From Methanolobus sp. UBA474 (GTDB taxonomy: Archaea > Halobacteriota > Methanosarcinia > Methanosarcinales > Methanosarcinaceae): a DNA stretch of 34,039 bases. This document shows positions 7,825 through 16,238 of the stretch, one piece after another. The notes under the pieces were generated by a model, which ran no database searches, had not been told where the DNA came from, and was given only the letters and a program-made list of their open reading frames with translations. The stretch is taken from positions 1,542 to 35,580 of the forward strand of contig DANZ01000020.1 in the NCBI GenBank assembly GCA_002501695.1. Reading direction: 5' to 3'. Position numbers and translations under genes: made by a program. Position 1 is the first letter of the stretch. Each line of letters opens with the position of its first letter.

Positions 7825-7980
7825 ATGAGAGACATGAGGAAAGATAAGACCAGATTTAACGATGTCGATTTTTTCATGAAGAGTTTCCATACCGTTATCT
7901 GTGGAGTTTCATCAGATGAGCTCAACGATGAAGATATGGATCTTTGCCGCTTCATGGTAGGCGGCCTGCAGGCAAAATAA
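7825..7980 (+). CDS. Small acidic protein of 51 residues, function unknown
   Basis: The ATG at 7825 is preceded by a strong Shine-Dalgarno AGGAGG (7815-7820) four bases away and by a TATA box near 7773, so expression is likely. The product starts with a charged segment (MRDMRKDKTRFNDVDFF) and has Cys25 and Cys41 but no CxxC, then an acidic stretch (SSDELNDEDMD). No membrane segment or known family is recognised. It lies between ycaO, which diverges from it, and a cysteine desulfurase 32 bp downstream on the same strand. That position, and two cysteines, make a sulfur-related role conceivable, but this is inference only. Confidence 0.65.
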   Translation: MRDMRKDKTRFNDVDFFMKSFHTVICGVSSDELNDEDMDLCRFMVGGLQAK

Positions 7981-8012
7981 GCCTGCAAAACTATTTTTAT
8001 ATTCTTAACGTA

Positions 8013-9203
8013 ATGATTCCTATGTACGATGTTCATTCCGTCAGGGAAGACTTCCCGGTGCTTAAAGAAGTTATCTATCTGGACAATGCAGCCACCACCC
8101 AGACGCCTGTGCCGGCAGTCAAGGCTATGGATGAGTATTTCTTCAAATACGCAGGTAATCACGGAAGGGGTGCCCACAGACTTGCCAGGGAAACCACGAA
8201 CCACTATGAGGATGCCCGGGAGAATGTCGCGGATTTTCTGAACGCAGATGTGAAAAAGACGATATTCACGAGAAACGCCACAGAGGGCATAAATGTTATT
8301 GCAAGGGGTTTTCCATGGGAGGACGGCGACCATGTTATCGTTACGCTTGTGGAACACCACTCCAATCTTCTTCCCTGGATGCGCCTTAGGAAAGAAGGAG
8401 TGGACCTTACCATAGTAAAGCCCGATGCCACGGGTGTTGTCGATCCGGAAGATATCGCCTCTGCTGTCACTGAGAGGACACGTCTTATAGCTATCACTCA
8501 GGTGTCCAATGTATTTGGCTCCATACAGGATGTCAGCAGGGTCATCAGGACCGCCCGCAGGGAAGATGTCCGGGTGCTCGTGGACGGGTCCCAGTCCGCA
8601 GGCCACATGGCCGTAGATCTGGGGTCCATGGATCCTGATTTCTTTGTGACTCCCGGGCACAAAGGCCTGCTGGGCCCCCAGGGTACCGGTGTGCTGTATA
8701 TCCGGGAGCCGGATCTGATCGAGCCGTTGTTCCTTGGCGGAGGAATGGTCCGTGCAGTGACGGATCTGGATTATGAGATCGAGGCAAGCCCCTCGAAGTT
8801 CGAGGCTGGAACTCCCAATATGCCGGGGGCCATTGGGCTTGGAAGGGCAGTGGAGTATGTGAAGGACATAGGTGTGAAGAACATTGAGCGGCATGAACTG
8901 GCGCTTGCAAAGGACGCTGCCCGCAGACTTGCCGCGATAGAAGGGGTGGAAGTATACGGACCAAAGGAGCGGGCATCTGTGGTACCTTTCAATGTGACAG
9001 GAATGAATGCACACGATGTAGCCATGATACTTGACCAGACCCGGAAGATATGCGTACGCAGCGGTTATCACTGTGCTATCCCCGGGATCGGATTCCTTGG
9101 TGTGGACGGGACGGTAAGGGCTTCGTTTGCATTATACAACACTCAGGAAGAGGTCGATAAGCTCATTGAGACCGTCCTGAATGTCGCCGCATTCGTTGCA
9201 TGA
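8013..9203 (+). CDS. Cysteine desulfurase, SufS/Csd-like (class V aminotransferase)
   Basis: A 396-residue PLP enzyme that would release sulfur from cysteine as an enzyme-bound persulfide. Landmarks: IYLDNAATTQTP (21-32), VEHHSNLLPW (113-122), the Asp of VDGSQSAGH (191), the PLP lysine Lys217 in TPGHKGLLGPQG, and Cys354 in VRSGYHCAIPG, the position of the SufS persulfide cysteine. The C-terminus RASFALYNTQEEVDKL is also group-typical. The start is taken at the ATG at 8013 (8022 also possible), because a TATA-like CTATTTTTATATTC at 7991-8004 suggests a leaderless or very short leader. Many methanogens rely on other sulfur sources, so a desulfurase beside ycaO/tfuA is notable. Confidence 0.88.
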   Translation: MIPMYDVHSVREDFPVLKEVIYLDNAATTQTPVPAVKAMDEYFFKYAGNHGRGAHRLARETTNHYEDARENVADFLNADVKKTIFTRNATEGINVIARGFPWEDGDHVIVTLVEHHSNLLPWMRLRKEGVDLTIVKPDATGVVDPEDIASAVTERTRLIAITQVSNVFGSIQDVSRVIRTARREDVRVLVDGSQSAGHMAVDLGSMDPDFFVTPGHKGLLGPQGTGVLYIREPDLIEPLFLGGGMVRAVTDLDYEIEASPSKFEAGTPNMPGAIGLGRAVEYVKDIGVKNIERHELALAKDAARRLAAIEGVEVYGPKERASVVPFNVTGMNAHDVAMILDQTRKICVRSGYHCAIPGIGFLGVDGTVRASFALYNTQEEVDKLIETVLNVAAFVA

Positions 9204-9325
9204 TCCCTCCTGAAGATGGCGGTAGTGATGAAAGCAAAACGTTATTATGGACAGGTTATATTTATATAGTTATAAAGCTGGCTTACAAACCTGATATCTT
9301 TACTTCATAATAAGAGGGCTTACAA

Positions 9326-10438
9326 GTGACCAAGGACGTACTTCTGTGGGATGAGACTATATTCAGGAACGGTGAGATTCTTGAGATGGATTACCTTCCT
9401 GAATACTTTGCACACAGGGATACCCAGCTGCAGTCCCTCAAGTTCAGTTTGAAACCGGCCATGCGCGGGATGAGGCCTGTTAACTGTCTTATAAAAGGTC
9501 CTCCCGGTACCGGGAAGACCACTGCTGTCCAGAAAGTGTCCAATGAGATAAAGGAATATTCTGACAATGTGATATTCGTAAAGGTAAACTGCCAGATGGA
9601 TTCCACACGTTTTGCCGTAGTATCCCGGATATATGAAAAACTGTTCAATATAAGGCCTCCCACGTCAGGTGTTGCTTTCAGGAAGCTTTTTGAGAAACTG
9701 GTGAAGCAACTTGTGGACTCAAACAAGATACTGGTGGTCGCCCTTGATGATATAAATTATCTTTTCCACGAGGGGCATGCGGATGAAGTCATGTACTCGC
9801 TGCTGAGGGCCCATGAACAATATCCGGGAGTAAAGATCTCAGTCATTGCTATTATCAGTGATGTGGGCATTTCATACAATTTCGACCCCCGTGTGGGTTC
9901 CGTCTTTTTGCCGGAAGAGATATTCTTTCCCCGGTACGGGCCGGGCGAGATAAGAGATATTATCAGGAACAGGATACAGCACGCTTTTTACCAGAACGTC
10001 GTGCCGGATGAGGTGTGTGAGCGTATCGTGGACCATGTGAGCGCTACAGGCGACCTGAGAGTAGGCATTGACCTTCTTAAGCGCTCCGGCCTGAACGCAG
10101 AACGCAGGGCAAGCCGCACAATATCCATTGAGGATGTCGAAAAAGCCTATGATGCATCCCGGCTCATCTACCTCTGTCGCAGCATCCGCTCCCTGACAGA
10201 ACATGAGAAAGCGCTGCTTAGCCTGATCGCAAAGGGCGGGGACCAGCAGGCAGGCGACCTGTACAAATCCTTCCATGAAATTACAGGCCTTGGTTATACA
10301 CGATTTTATGAGATCATTGAGAAAATGAACTCTTCCCAGTTCCTGGATGCTGACTTCTCGGGCAAGGGCATGCGTGGCAGGACCCGGCTTATCAGGCCAA
10401 GATACGATCCGCAGGATATCCTGAAGTGCCTTGAGTGA
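9326..10438 (+). CDS. cdc6: Orc1/Cdc6-family replication initiator-like AAA+ ATPase
   Basis: A 370-residue archaeal Orc1/Cdc6 protein. Walker A GPPGTGKTT is at residues 58-66; Walker B is LVVALDDINYL (136-146), with Asp142 where most family members have Glu; the sensor/lid region includes GDLRVGIDLLKRSG; a C-terminal winged helix covers about 285-370 (LTEHEKALLSLIAKGG...TRFYEIIEKMNSSQFL). The start is GTG at 9326 with GAGGG upstream. In archaea these proteins bind origin repeats and load MCM. No convincing origin recognition boxes or long repeats are seen in the 122 bp upstream, so it may be a paralogue not linked to an origin. Confidence 0.9.
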   Translation: MTKDVLLWDETIFRNGEILEMDYLPEYFAHRDTQLQSLKFSLKPAMRGMRPVNCLIKGPPGTGKTTAVQKVSNEIKEYSDNVIFVKVNCQMDSTRFAVVSRIYEKLFNIRPPTSGVAFRKLFEKLVKQLVDSNKILVVALDDINYLFHEGHADEVMYSLLRAHEQYPGVKISVIAIISDVGISYNFDPRVGSVFLPEEIFFPRYGPGEIRDIIRNRIQHAFYQNVVPDEVCERIVDHVSATGDLRVGIDLLKRSGLNAERRASRTISIEDVEKAYDASRLIYLCRSIRSLTEHEKALLSLIAKGGDQQAGDLYKSFHEITGLGYTRFYEIIEKMNSSQFLDADFSGKGMRGRTRLIRPRYDPQDILKCLE

Positions 10439-10491
10439 TCCAAGAATGTAAGTACTGGAATAAGTGTTCTCTTTTGTTATTGATGAACACT

Positions 10492-10528
10492 AAAAAAAAG
10501 AAAAGTCTGGCGCAGAGATATCTGCGCC
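10492..10528 (-). terminator. Hairpin plus oligo-T terminator of the thermosome gene
   Basis: Just past the thermosome stop codon on the minus strand, GGCGCAGA-N4-TCTGCGCC (10509-10528) forms an 8-bp stem. It is followed on that strand by TTTTCTTTTTTTT (10504-10492). Hairpin and T run together make this one of the clearest terminators in the window. Confidence 0.7.
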
Positions 10529-10554
10529 CTGTATATTTTCTGGTTGCCTGATAT

Positions 10555-12204
10555 TTACATATCGTCCATGCCTGGCATTCCGCCTGGTGGCATGCCTGGC
10601 ATCATGTCAGCACCGGATGGTCCGGCTGGCCCCTGTCTGGATGCGATGATATCGTCGATCCTCAGGATCATAACTGCAGATTCTGCGGCAGCGTTGATAG
10701 CCTGGGTCTTTACCCTGAGTGGCTCAACTACTCCGGCTTCCCACATGTCGATGACCTTGCCCTCGTAAACGTTGAGTCCGGCTGTCTTCATGCCTTTCTC
10801 GTGGTGTGAGCGCAGTTCCATGAGCATGTCTATGGGGTCAAGACCTGCATTCTCCGCAAGGGTCCTCGGGATGATCTCAAGAGCATCTGCGAAGGCCTTT
10901 ACAGCAAGCTGTTCCCTTCCGCTGAGGGTTGATGCGTATTCCTGGAGCCTGAGTGAAACCTCTACCTCCGGTGAACCGCCGCCAGCTACGAGCTGCTCGT
11001 CCTCGATGACCACGCCGACCACTCTCAGAGCGTCGTGAAGCGCCCTTTCAATGTTGTCGATAACATGTTCTGTGCCGCCGCGCAGAAGGATAGATACTGC
11101 TTTTGGATTCTTGCAGCCGGTGACAAAAGTCATTTCACTGCCGCCGATCTTCTTCTCTTCGACGAGTGCAGCGTAACCGAGGTCTGCCTGTGTGATCTCG
11201 TCAAGGTTTGTGATAAGCTTGGCTCCCGTTGCCTTTGACAGTTTCTGCATGTCGCTCTTCTTGACACGCCTTACTGCAAATATCCCTGCCTTTGCAAGGT
11301 AGTGCTGTGCCATGTCGTCGATACCCTTCTGGCAGAAAGCCACGGTTGCACCGCTCTTGACCACTTTCTCAACAATGTCCTTGATCATTTTCTCTTCCTG
11401 GTCAAGGAATGACTGGAGCTGCTCAGGTGATGTGATGGAGATCTCTGCATCAACTTCTGTGTCCTTGAGCTCGATAGCTGTGTTGATGAGCGCTATCTTT
11501 GCGTCGTGTACTTTCTTTGGCATGTTGGTGTGGACACGTTCCTTGTCGATGATCATGCCCTCGATCAGCTGTGACTCTTCTATACGGGCACCGACCTTCT
11601 TTTCGACCTTGATGTTTTCCATATCGACCTTGTTGTCCTCATCAACGATACTGATGATGGCGGAAACAGCGATCTCTGAAAGTATGTCCTTGTTTGCCTC
11701 AGCTCCTTTGCCTGTCATGGCAGTGCCGGCAATGTTCAGCAGTATGCTCCTGTCGTTCTTTGTGACTGACCTTGCAAGTGTCTTTATTATCTCGCCGGCC
11801 TTCTCTGAAGCAAGCCTGTATCCGGATGCGATAATGGTGGGGTGGATGTCCTGGTCGATAAGCTCTTCCGCCTTCTTGAGGAGTTCGCCAGCAATGACTG
11901 CAGCGGTAGTTGTCCCGTCTCCGACCTCATCATCCTGGGTCTTTGCAACCTCTACGATCATTTTTGCTGCAGGGTGTTCGATGTCCATTTCCCTGAGAAT
12001 GGTCGCACCATCGTTTGTGATAACGACGTCTCCAAGGCTGTCAACAAGCATCTTGTCCATACCTTTGGGGCCAAGTGTTGTCCTAACAGCTTCAGCGACT
12101 GCTTTTGCGGCCATGATGTTGTTGCTCTGCGCTTCTCTGCCTCTAGTTCTCTGGCTTCCTTCTCTTAATATAAAAATCGGCTGTCCAGCCATCTGTCCTG
12201 CCAT
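10555..12204 (-). CDS. ths: Thermosome subunit (group II chaperonin)
   Basis: A 549-residue subunit of the archaeal double-ring chaperonin that folds proteins in the cytoplasm using ATP. Seen motifs are LGPKGMDKML (44-53), NDGATIL (64-70), GDGTTTAAV (95-103), the apical domain with KKVGARIEESQLIEGM, and the late VVGVVIEDEQLVAGGGSPEVEV. The C-terminus is the usual flexible Gly/Met/Pro-rich tail (MPPGGMPGMDDM). The first ATG (12204) is used because AGGAGG at 12215-12220 fits it; an internal Met5 would be too far. The N-terminal repeat MAGQ-MAGQ is a small oddity. It ends facing cdc6 across a terminator. Confidence 0.97.
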   Translation of the reverse strand: MAGQMAGQPIFILREGSQRTRGREAQSNNIMAAKAVAEAVRTTLGPKGMDKMLVDSLGDVVITNDGATILREMDIEHPAAKMIVEVAKTQDDEVGDGTTTAAVIAGELLKKAEELIDQDIHPTIIASGYRLASEKAGEIIKTLARSVTKNDRSILLNIAGTAMTGKGAEANKDILSEIAVSAIISIVDEDNKVDMENIKVEKKVGARIEESQLIEGMIIDKERVHTNMPKKVHDAKIALINTAIELKDTEVDAEISITSPEQLQSFLDQEEKMIKDIVEKVVKSGATVAFCQKGIDDMAQHYLAKAGIFAVRRVKKSDMQKLSKATGAKLITNLDEITQADLGYAALVEEKKIGGSEMTFVTGCKNPKAVSILLRGGTEHVIDNIERALHDALRVVGVVIEDEQLVAGGGSPEVEVSLRLQEYASTLSGREQLAVKAFADALEIIPRTLAENAGLDPIDMLMELRSHHEKGMKTAGLNVYEGKVIDMWEAGVVEPLRVKTQAINAAAESAVMILRIDDIIASRQGPAGPSGADMMPGMPPGGMPGMDDM

Positions 12205-12274
12205 GTATTTCTATCCTCCTGTTAATGGAAATTATGGAATAATTCTTAATTCCTGACGTTTTCTAATGAATGTT

Positions 12275-12287
12275 GTTCTATATAATG
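12275..12287 (-). promoter_or_regulatory. TATA box of the thermosome gene
   Basis: The minus strand reads CATTATATAGAAC, a good archaeal TATA element. Transcription would start near 12255, leaving a leader of about 50 nt containing AGGAGG. No heat-shock operator was recognised. Confidence 0.45.
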
Positions 12288-12371
12288 CTATCGGTATTAT
12301 CCGGTCATGTACTGAAAAGAGCATGCCTGAAAATGATGGTGAATCCACTTACGGATACTCCCCTGATTCAC

Positions 12372-12405
12372 AAAAAAGCTGAAAAAAAGAGTGAGGCTGG
12401 CTCAC
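12372..12405 (-). terminator. Hairpin and oligo-T terminator overlapping the stop of the 57-residue gene
   Basis: GTGAG-N5-CTCAC (12391-12405) overlaps the TGA stop codon of the upstream gene. On the minus strand it is followed by TTTTTTT (12388-12382) and, after four bases, TTTTTT (12377-12372). Confidence 0.6.
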
Positions 12406-12575
12406 TTTACAAGTGCCTTAGGAGACCTTGCAATGAATCTCCTCTTGGTGCCGTTTGAAGCATATCTCTGTGCAGGGCCCGGATGAGCCTTTATCCCTTT
12501 GGATTTCTGCACTTTTATTGTTCTACCCTTGCGGCCTTTTACCTTGACCCATTCAATACTGCCAGTTTTACCCAT
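12402..12575 (-). CDS. Small basic conserved protein (DUF5350-like), 57 aa
   Basis: A very basic 57-residue protein beginning MGKTGSIEWVKVKGRKGR and ending RRFIARSPKALVK, with HPGPAQRYASNGTKRRF in the middle. It resembles the methanogen family DUF5350; the assignment is from memory. The ATG has AGAGGT eight bases upstream, and a hairpin/oligo-T terminator overlaps its stop, supporting a discrete transcription unit. The composition (Lys/Arg-rich, no cysteines, no membrane segment) suggests nucleic acid or ribosome binding, but function is unknown. The thermosome gene lies 198 bp downstream on the same strand with its own promoter. Confidence 0.8.
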   Translation of the reverse strand: MGKTGSIEWVKVKGRKGRTIKVQKSKGIKAHPGPAQRYASNGTKRRFIARSPKALVK

Positions 12576-12815
12576 TTATAAGACCTCTGTGAAAGTTGGA
12601 TGTAATATCAACAAGATAAGCAATAATGCCCGATAATACCAGCTATGGTACTTAAGGCTGGTTATTCTCGTTCTAAGTTTACCCTTAGATGTGATGCTTG
12701 TTATTAAACCTTACGGGAATATAAACACAGGTCTGAGACCAAAATTGCTTTTAATCCTGACCATCTATGCAGCTATATTGACCAGGAGTTGATCACCTTT
12801 ATCAAAGCAATAAAT

Positions 12816-13490
12816 ATGCAGATGGAAGCTGCAGCAGAGGAGCTAAAAGCTCTGCAGGCCTATCCCGATGAAGAGCTTATCGCTATTATAAAAGAGGTCG
12901 GTTTCAAGTGTGATCTTTGTGCGCGCTGCTGCACACAGGAATTCAATGACCATGTGTTCCTGCTCGAAGACGACCTGAAGAACATCAGGCAGGTACATTC
13001 GGATGCAATCGAGCCTGCACCGTATTATGAGCTATGTGACCAGCACGGGAACTTCTATGTGTCAGGCTATGCACTAAAAACGCAAAAAGACGGTTCATGC
13101 ATTTTTCTACGCGAGAAGCGCTGTACTATATATGACAGACGTCCATTTATATGCAGGCTTTATCCCTATATGCTGCACCTGGAAGCTGATGAGGAGGGGA
13201 ATGTCGAATGGAGGCAGATCAGCGGACTGGACCTTCACGGATGTTATCATGAAGATATAAGCGATGAGGAGTCTAAAACCATTGCAAGGGAGATAAAAAC
13301 CTACGAGCGGTCTTTCCTGCACCAGAAGCTCTCCTTTTTTGAAAAAGCAAGGCAGCATTTTGAAAAGAACAAACTGAAACATGTCCAGAGCGTGTATGAC
13401 CGGGAAATGAGAAAATTCAGCAAAGGCGGGGAGATAAAGGTGCTTGTGTTCTCCAATGGCACTTTTGAAGAGACCATACTCCGGAAATAA
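12816..13490 (+). CDS. YkgJ-family cysteine-cluster protein (Zn/Fe-binding)
   Basis: A 224-residue protein of the YkgJ (CxxCxxCC) family, thought to bind zinc or an Fe-S cluster. The hallmark is CDLCARCC near residues 35-42, followed by GSCIFLREKRCTIYDRRPFICRLYP with the Cys...Cys...RPxxCRxYP pattern, and a further Cys in LHGCYHED. The C-terminal third is charged and helical (FFEKARQHFEKNKLK). The ATG at 12816 is chosen; a TTG at 12789 has GGAG directly against it with no spacer. The gene converges with the radical SAM gene after 22 bp. Its substrate or partner is not known. Confidence 0.85.
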   Translation: MQMEAAAEELKALQAYPDEELIAIIKEVGFKCDLCARCCTQEFNDHVFLLEDDLKNIRQVHSDAIEPAPYYELCDQHGNFYVSGYALKTQKDGSCIFLREKRCTIYDRRPFICRLYPYMLHLEADEEGNVEWRQISGLDLHGCYHEDISDEESKTIAREIKTYERSFLHQKLSFFEKARQHFEKNKLKHVQSVYDREMRKFSKGGEIKVLVFSNGTFEETILRK

Positions 13491-13512
13491 CATTTTTATA
13501 TGCTTCGTTCCC

Positions 13513-14619
13513 CTATCCCCACGATCCTGTGGCCTTCCCTTCCATTGCCAGTTTCCCAAGCACATGCTTGAAACGGCTATTAACAGGAGAAGGTACGGCA
13601 TGCTCATAGGGCGTTCCCGGCAGGGGAGTGAGGTAATGTGCATGTACAGTACCACCTCTCCTGCATATCCATTTTATCATCTCCAGGCTCTTATTCTGGT
13701 CATCTTCTGTCTCATCAGGGAAACCCACGATAAAGTCGACCACAGGAGTGATGCCGTTCTCAAAACAGAGCTCGATCCCCCTGAATGTATCCTCCACAGT
13801 ATGCCCCCTGAGGATATTCCTCAGCACCTGTTCACTGCCGGACTGCGCACCCAGGTTCAGCCGTGTATTGTCGCAGTATTTAGTTATGATCCCGATGGCT
13901 TCCTGGGTGACGAACTCCGGCCTGACCTCGGAGGGAAATGTACCGAAGTATATCTTCTTGCCTTGAATACTACGCAGCTCCGAGAGCAGTTTCTCCACCC
14001 TGTCAAGCCGTGGATGGATCCCGTCACTTCCGTAGGCAAGTGCGTTGGATGATGTGAATCTCATATCCTTGAAATATTTTGCCCACCTCACGATCGAACC
14101 AATACTTCTGTGCCTGAGCTTGCCCCCGAATATGCGCGGGGTCTGGCAGTACTTGCACCTGAAAGGACATCCTCTGCTTATCTCCATGGGTGCCATGGCG
14201 ATATTAGGATCAAAACAGGGGTAGTTATCCAGGTCAACAGGCTCTCTGCATGCTGTGAAAATGGCCTTTCCACTGTTATCCCTGTATGCGATGCCTTTCA
14301 CCTTTGATGTGTCTTCCCCGGAGATGATCGCTTTTACAAGTTGGGGGAGGGTCTCTTCTCCTTCTCCTAAGACCACGTAGTCAAAATGGCGCAGTGTTTC
14401 CTCAGGCGCGCCAGTAGGATGGGGTCCCCCTGCTATTAAGACCGAGTCAGTATCTGCACCTGCGACCTCCTCAAAAACAGACTCCTTTTGCCTGGTTGCA
14501 AAGCTGTAGACCATTATCCCGTCTCCGGGACCCTTCGATCTCTTTGAACCGGGGAGGAGGGGCGCCAGTGCAGCGAAACTATAGGAGTTCTTATTGTCCC
14601 ACCGAAGATTGATGTCCAT
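13513..14619 (-). CDS. B12-binding-like radical SAM protein (MJ_1487 family)
   Basis: A 368-residue radical SAM enzyme. The N-terminal part (about 1-100) resembles a B12-binding fold, with VLIAGGPHPTGAPEETLRHFDYVVLGEGEETL, but lacks the classical DxHxxG cobalamin motif. The [4Fe-4S]/SAM motif is CPFRCKYC (Cys151, Cys155, Cys158). FGTFPSEVRPEFV and LNLGAQSGSEQVL are typical downstream strands. It matches the archaeal family called MJ_1487; no reaction is assigned. It is the last gene of the aconitase-X/UbiD operon, six bases behind the small-subunit gene, so co-expression with the mevalonate genes is likely, though a functional link is unproven. Confidence 0.85.
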   Translation of the reverse strand: MDINLRWDNKNSYSFAALAPLLPGSKRSKGPGDGIMVYSFATRQKESVFEEVAGADTDSVLIAGGPHPTGAPEETLRHFDYVVLGEGEETLPQLVKAIISGEDTSKVKGIAYRDNSGKAIFTACREPVDLDNYPCFDPNIAMAPMEISRGCPFRCKYCQTPRIFGGKLRHRSIGSIVRWAKYFKDMRFTSSNALAYGSDGIHPRLDRVEKLLSELRSIQGKKIYFGTFPSEVRPEFVTQEAIGIITKYCDNTRLNLGAQSGSEQVLRNILRGHTVEDTFRGIELCFENGITPVVDFIVGFPDETEDDQNKSLEMIKWICRRGGTVHAHYLTPLPGTPYEHAVPSPVNSRFKHVLGKLAMEGKATGSWG

Positions 14620-14625
14620 GTATCC

Positions 14626-15039
14626 CTAATTCTGCCCTTCGGATATTTCCACTTCTCCTGCAGTGCCGTCAACCCTGACGATGTCACCGTTCTTCAGAAG
14701 ATCGAAAGGATCCCGCTCCATCCTGTCGACAAGGGGTATGCCGGATATTATTGCTCCGACTGCGACAATGGGTTCGGACTCTGCATTTATCATAGCAGCG
14801 GGTGCAGCGTTATTCTTGATCAGCTGGTAGAGTACGTATGAGCCTACTGTAGACCCCTTCCCGTGAGGGAACACAAGCACCCTGCCTTTGATGCACTGCC
14901 CGAAAAGTTCGTGTTTCGGCTCGACTATCACTCCTGTCTTCGGATCAACATTTCCAAGGAACGATATTGCTTCATGTGTAAGGAGCACATGTCCCTCCGC
15001 AACGCCCCTTGATATTTTCCTGCATTTAATTATCGTCAT
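14626..15039 (-). CDS. Aconitase-X swivel-domain protein (phosphomevalonate dehydratase small subunit)
   Basis: A 137-residue DUF126/AcnX small subunit. It contains GVAEGHVLLTHEAISFLGNVDP, then VLVFPHGKGSTVGSYVLY, the conserved swivel segment, and a final strand GDIVRVDGTAGEVEI. With the large subunit it is expected to dehydrate mevalonate 5-phosphate to trans-anhydromevalonate 5-phosphate, as shown for archaeal homologues. Its ATG lies 14 bases inside the end of the large-subunit gene, and GGAGG sits six bases upstream, so the subunits are translationally coupled. Confidence 0.9.
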   Translation of the reverse strand: MTIIKCRKISRGVAEGHVLLTHEAISFLGNVDPKTGVIVEPKHELFGQCIKGRVLVFPHGKGSTVGSYVLYQLIKNNAAPAAMINAESEPIVAVGAIISGIPLVDRMERDPFDLLKNGDIVRVDGTAGEVEISEGQN

Positions 15040-16219
15040 CCAAAGCCTCCTTTATACACTGCCCCATACTCCCGTACCTTGAGGCAACCCCGCACATGCC
15101 GGGCACATATGCAAGGGCTTTACCGGAATTGACCATCATGCAGCGATAGTTGTTCGTAGCCGGCGACACCACCATGCAGGTATCACATACGACCTTGGCA
15201 CCGCTTCCCTCTATATTCCTCACAAGGTCGGGATACCTTTCTGCTACTTCCCTTGAAGTGCATACCCACATCTCCTTGCGGACATGCCTGCCGGCAAGCA
15301 GCCCTGCGATGTTCTCCAGTTCGGCAGGCGAGCAGTGCGGGCAGCCCACTGTGATTATATCGGCAGCCTGTCTTTCTCCTGCACATGCTGTCCCGGTCTT
15401 GTAGACTTCCATTATCTGTTCCCTTTCAACAGTGAAGCCCTCGCCAGGTCTTTCGAATTTTGACATGACTGCCTCAGGAGTGACGTCTTCCACGTGATAA
15501 AGTGCCACAGCTCCCGAAGCTGCCAGTGCGGCACCGAGTGACTTTAGCTCGTCCCCGGATGGATGTCCCTTCAGGTAGAATATGGGTACCCTGTTCCCGA
15601 TGACCTTTCCTGCCACATATCCGAGTGCTCCGTAGTCAGAACCCGAAAGTTCAAAATCGACCGTAACGGACATGACGGGCTCACGCATTTCGTCAAGGTG
15701 GTATCCGTAGTTTGCGGTTTTCCCGACAAGTGCTGCAGCGAGTGCTGACGGTCCGCCTTCTCTGTTGGTCCTCGCACCGATCACCGAGTTTGCATAGCAT
15801 ACGGCTGATGACTCGCTCCAGGCAAGATGGTCGCCGTAGCCCGCATCAAATCCTTCCAGATAGTATGGGGTGCAGGTGCATTTTGTACTGATGCCCAGTC
15901 TCTCATAAGCATCGATGATCTCCTGCTGCTTTTTTGCAAATTCCCGGTCAATACCCATTTCCTGCCAGCGTATCATGTCCATGCCGGCGGGATTAAGTAT
16001 CGCAGGTATCCTTACCCTGCCTTTAAGGTCGGATATCCATTCCAGCCCGGCATCCCCTATCGTCTTATAGGATACTCCGGCTATCTGGGCGCTCCTGACA
16101 GGTATAAGGCTGTCGGCACCGTATATGTCACCCAGTGCCACAAGGATCTCTATGGCCTTGCGCAGCGTCTCGCCATACTCGCCCTGCAGGGTCTTTTCTT
16201 CTTCTGTTGTAAGGTACAT
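15026..16219 (-). CDS. Aconitase-X catalytic protein (phosphomevalonate dehydratase large subunit)
   Basis: A 397-residue AcnX (DUF521) protein. Cysteine segments that could bind the catalytic Fe-S cluster are CTCTPYYLEG, VGCPHCSPAEL and VCDTCMVVSPATNNYR. Family segments SAQIAGVSYKTIGDAGLEWI and ESSAVCYANSVIGARTNREGGPSALAAALVG also match. It forms the dehydratase with the overlapping small subunit. It follows the UbiD-type gene after 19 bp with AAGGA six bases from its ATG. Stand-alone AcnX proteins elsewhere act on hydroxyproline derivatives, but the UbiD neighbour in an archaeon favours the mevalonate function. Confidence 0.92.
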   Translation of the reverse strand: MYLTTEEEKTLQGEYGETLRKAIEILVALGDIYGADSLIPVRSAQIAGVSYKTIGDAGLEWISDLKGRVRIPAILNPAGMDMIRWQEMGIDREFAKKQQEIIDAYERLGISTKCTCTPYYLEGFDAGYGDHLAWSESSAVCYANSVIGARTNREGGPSALAAALVGKTANYGYHLDEMREPVMSVTVDFELSGSDYGALGYVAGKVIGNRVPIFYLKGHPSGDELKSLGAALAASGAVALYHVEDVTPEAVMSKFERPGEGFTVEREQIMEVYKTGTACAGERQAADIITVGCPHCSPAELENIAGLLAGRHVRKEMWVCTSREVAERYPDLVRNIEGSGAKVVCDTCMVVSPATNNYRCMMVNSGKALAYVPGMCGVASRYGSMGQCIKEALDDDN

Positions 16220-16238
16220 GTAAATCCTTCAGTTAATC

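Noticed and set aside
7674..9071. 465-codon minus-strand frame opposite the cysteine desulfurase
   Set aside because: The plus strand carries all desulfurase motifs; the minus frame has no family features and is a codon-bias shadow.
9204..9325. Replication origin upstream of cdc6
   Set aside because: No repeated ORB-like elements or G-rich ends were seen; the spacer is only 122 bp and looks like a normal promoter region.
11312..12256. 314-codon plus-strand frame opposite the thermosome gene
   Set aside because: Ser-rich shadow of a highly conserved gene.
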